In this document: positions 5,552-6,374 of the stretch, one piece after another | Layout of the letters: every line of letters begins with the position of its first letter | Numbering within the stretch: position 1 is the stretch's first letter | Program-made: the position numbers and the translations under genes | Assembly: GCA_025057195.1 (NCBI GenBank) | Contig: JANWWX010000076.1 | Coordinates: forward strand, 1-6,374 | DNA length: 6,374 bases | Reading direction: 5' to 3' | DNA from: Leptospiraceae bacterium | Lineage (GTDB): Bacteria; Spirochaetota; Leptospiria; Turneriellales; Turneriellaceae | Notes under the pieces: generated by a model | What the model saw: the letters and a program-made list of their open reading frames with translations, nothing else | What the model was told of the DNA's origin: nothing | The model's database searches: none

Positions 5552-6374
5552 GGTCTTTTTCCTTTTGTCTTTTTGGTTTTAGTCTTGCCACTCGTGCGGC
5601 GTGGCTCAAGCACGATAGTTTTTTCCACCACCTCCGGGATCTGCTGCGGATAGGCATCCCACAATGGGCTCAGCGCAAAAGTCTCCCGCCACGGCGCAAA
5701 GCCTTTTGGATTGCTCTTGAGCTCTATTTGTAGCGACTCCAAAAACACAGCCGGATTGTCCCTGCTGGCAGAAGTAGGTCCCAGTAACAGAATTTTTTCC
5801 CCACAGCGAACCTTACCACTACGCTGCTGTGGGGCCATAATGCGGTAGTTGAGCTCTGCGCTGAGCGGATTTTGCTCTTTATCCAAACAGCGGAGCAAAA
5901 GACTGACGCTGGCGGGGATCTTAACATCCCGGACGAAGAGCAAATCCCATTCTTGGTTGGTATCGGGAAAAAACGTGCTGGTGTCGAGCTCTGCTTCCAG
6001 CAATCGGTAGCCTGGCGCGTGCGCGCTAATCTGGTAACGGCGCTGGTTGAGCAACTCTACGGAAAAGGCATAACCCGATTTTGCTTCTGTTGTGAAGGCT
6101 GCACGCACTGGCCCAGCAGAGAGTACCACTTCCGCTGGCACTGGGCGCAGCGATCCCGCCAGCAGCGTCTTGCCGGCCAACCGCACTGGGCTAACCGGGC
6201 GGGCAAAATCCGGCAACAAGGCATGGTAAATATCGTAGCTGCCGCGCCCGCTGATGCGGTTGGAGGTAAAATAGACGCGTTTCCCGTTACCAACCACCGA
6301 GGGATATTCATCGTCAAACTCGGAGTTGTACGGCCTGCCTAAATTCGCAGGCGGTGCCCAACCACGCGCCAGGA
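5548..6374 (-). CDS. PD40 beta-propeller/beta-sandwich envelope protein, C-terminal 274 residues (5' end beyond the window)
   Basis: The frame is open from the right edge (first full codon at 6372) to TGA at 5548-5550. A GTG at 6297 falls inside a PD40 repeat, so the true start is outside the window. Visible residues 5-50 carry a typical PD40/WD40-like blade: WAPPANLGRPYNSEFDDEYP, then GNGKRVYFTSNR and GRGSYDIY. Such blades occur in TolB-like and OmpA-associated envelope proteins and bind proteins or peptidoglycan-linked partners. Residues of about 60-130 look like a carboxypeptidase-regulatory-type beta-sandwich (GYAFSVELLNQRRYQISAHA, then PGYRLLEAELD). A further beta-rich stretch follows to about 245. 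The last 17 residues are very basic (RRTSGKTKTKKTKGKRP). The protein is probably periplasmic or outer-membrane-associated, but the signal peptide is not visible. It is co-transcribed with the hydrolase through the ATGA overlap. No OmpA domain is present at the C-terminus. Confidence 0.75.
   Translation of the reverse strand, partial: LARGWAPPANLGRPYNSEFDDEYPSVVGNGKRVYFTSNRISGRGSYDIYHALLPDFARPVSPVRLAGKTLLAGSLRPVPAEVVLSAGPVRAAFTTEAKSGYAFSVELLNQRRYQISAHAPGYRLLEAELDTSTFFPDTNQEWDLLFVRDVKIPASVSLLLRCLDKEQNPLSAELNYRIMAPQQRSGKVRCGEKILLLGPTSASRDNPAVFLESLQIELKSNPKGFAPWRETFALSPLWDAYPQQIPEVVEKTIVLEPRRTSGKTKTKKTKGKRP
5560..5566 (-). promoter_or_regulatory. Shine-Dalgarno of the hydrolase, inside the upstream gene
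   Basis: The minus strand reads AAAAGGA, eight bases before the hydrolase ATG at 5551-5549. The site lies within the Lys/Arg codons that end the PD40 gene, and with the ATGA overlap it suggests coupled translation of the two proteins. Confidence 0.5.

Noticed and set aside
5872..6342. A 156-residue open frame on the plus strand
   Set aside because: It is antisense to the PD40 gene, whose translation shows clear family motifs; the plus-strand translation is cysteine- and tryptophan-rich with no domain.
1..6374. Mobile element, CRISPR array, toxin-antitoxin or defence system
   Set aside because: No repeats, transposase, integrase, attachment-like ends or defence motifs were seen; composition is even and the genes are housekeeping or envelope-related.

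Overview
The window looks like a piece of chromosome from a moderately GC-rich, diderm (lipoprotein- and PD40-bearing) bacterium. A spirochaete of the Leptospirales type (Leptospira/Leptonema/Turneriella-like) is my best guess. It rests on the bS21-DnaG pairing, the multi-pass membrane SpoIIE-type phosphatase with a GDAMGKSMQGAGG active-site segment, and the loose lipoprotein signal. This placement is inference from remembered family features, not a search. No rRNA, tRNA, CRISPR array, insertion sequence, phage gene or attachment site was seen. Coding density is very high and all genes look intact apart from the two cut by the window edges.

Layout. Positions 1-97 (minus) hold the first 32 codons of an unrecognised gene with a good ribosome binding site. 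Positions 98-264 are the only real intergenic region: a divergent control region with a plausible sigma70-type promoter, a second weaker promoter candidate and a small hairpin. Positions 265-4599 (plus) form a three-gene run: rpsU (ribosomal protein bS21), dnaG (primase) and a 738-residue protein with six membrane segments, a HAMP-like linker, a SpoIIE/PP2C phosphatase domain and TPR repeats. Positions 4589-6374 (minus) form a convergent two-gene unit: a PD40 beta-propeller/beta-sandwich protein whose N-terminus lies beyond the window, then an exported alpha/beta-hydrolase with a complete Ser-Asp-His triad. These two genes overlap by ATGA.

How the genes fit together. rpsU-dnaG is the front half of the classical macromolecular synthesis operon (rpsU-dnaG-rpoD), linking translation initiation with replication priming. 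Here the next gene is not the sigma factor but a membrane signalling phosphatase of the family that usually acts on anti-sigma antagonists, which is the most notable point of context. The hydrolase/PD40 pair is a separate envelope-directed unit, and its stop overlaps the phosphatase stop tail to tail by 11 bp. I found no convincing wholly new system. The points worth a second look are the operon composition, the phosphatase architecture, the coupled PD40-hydrolase pair and several small translational details.
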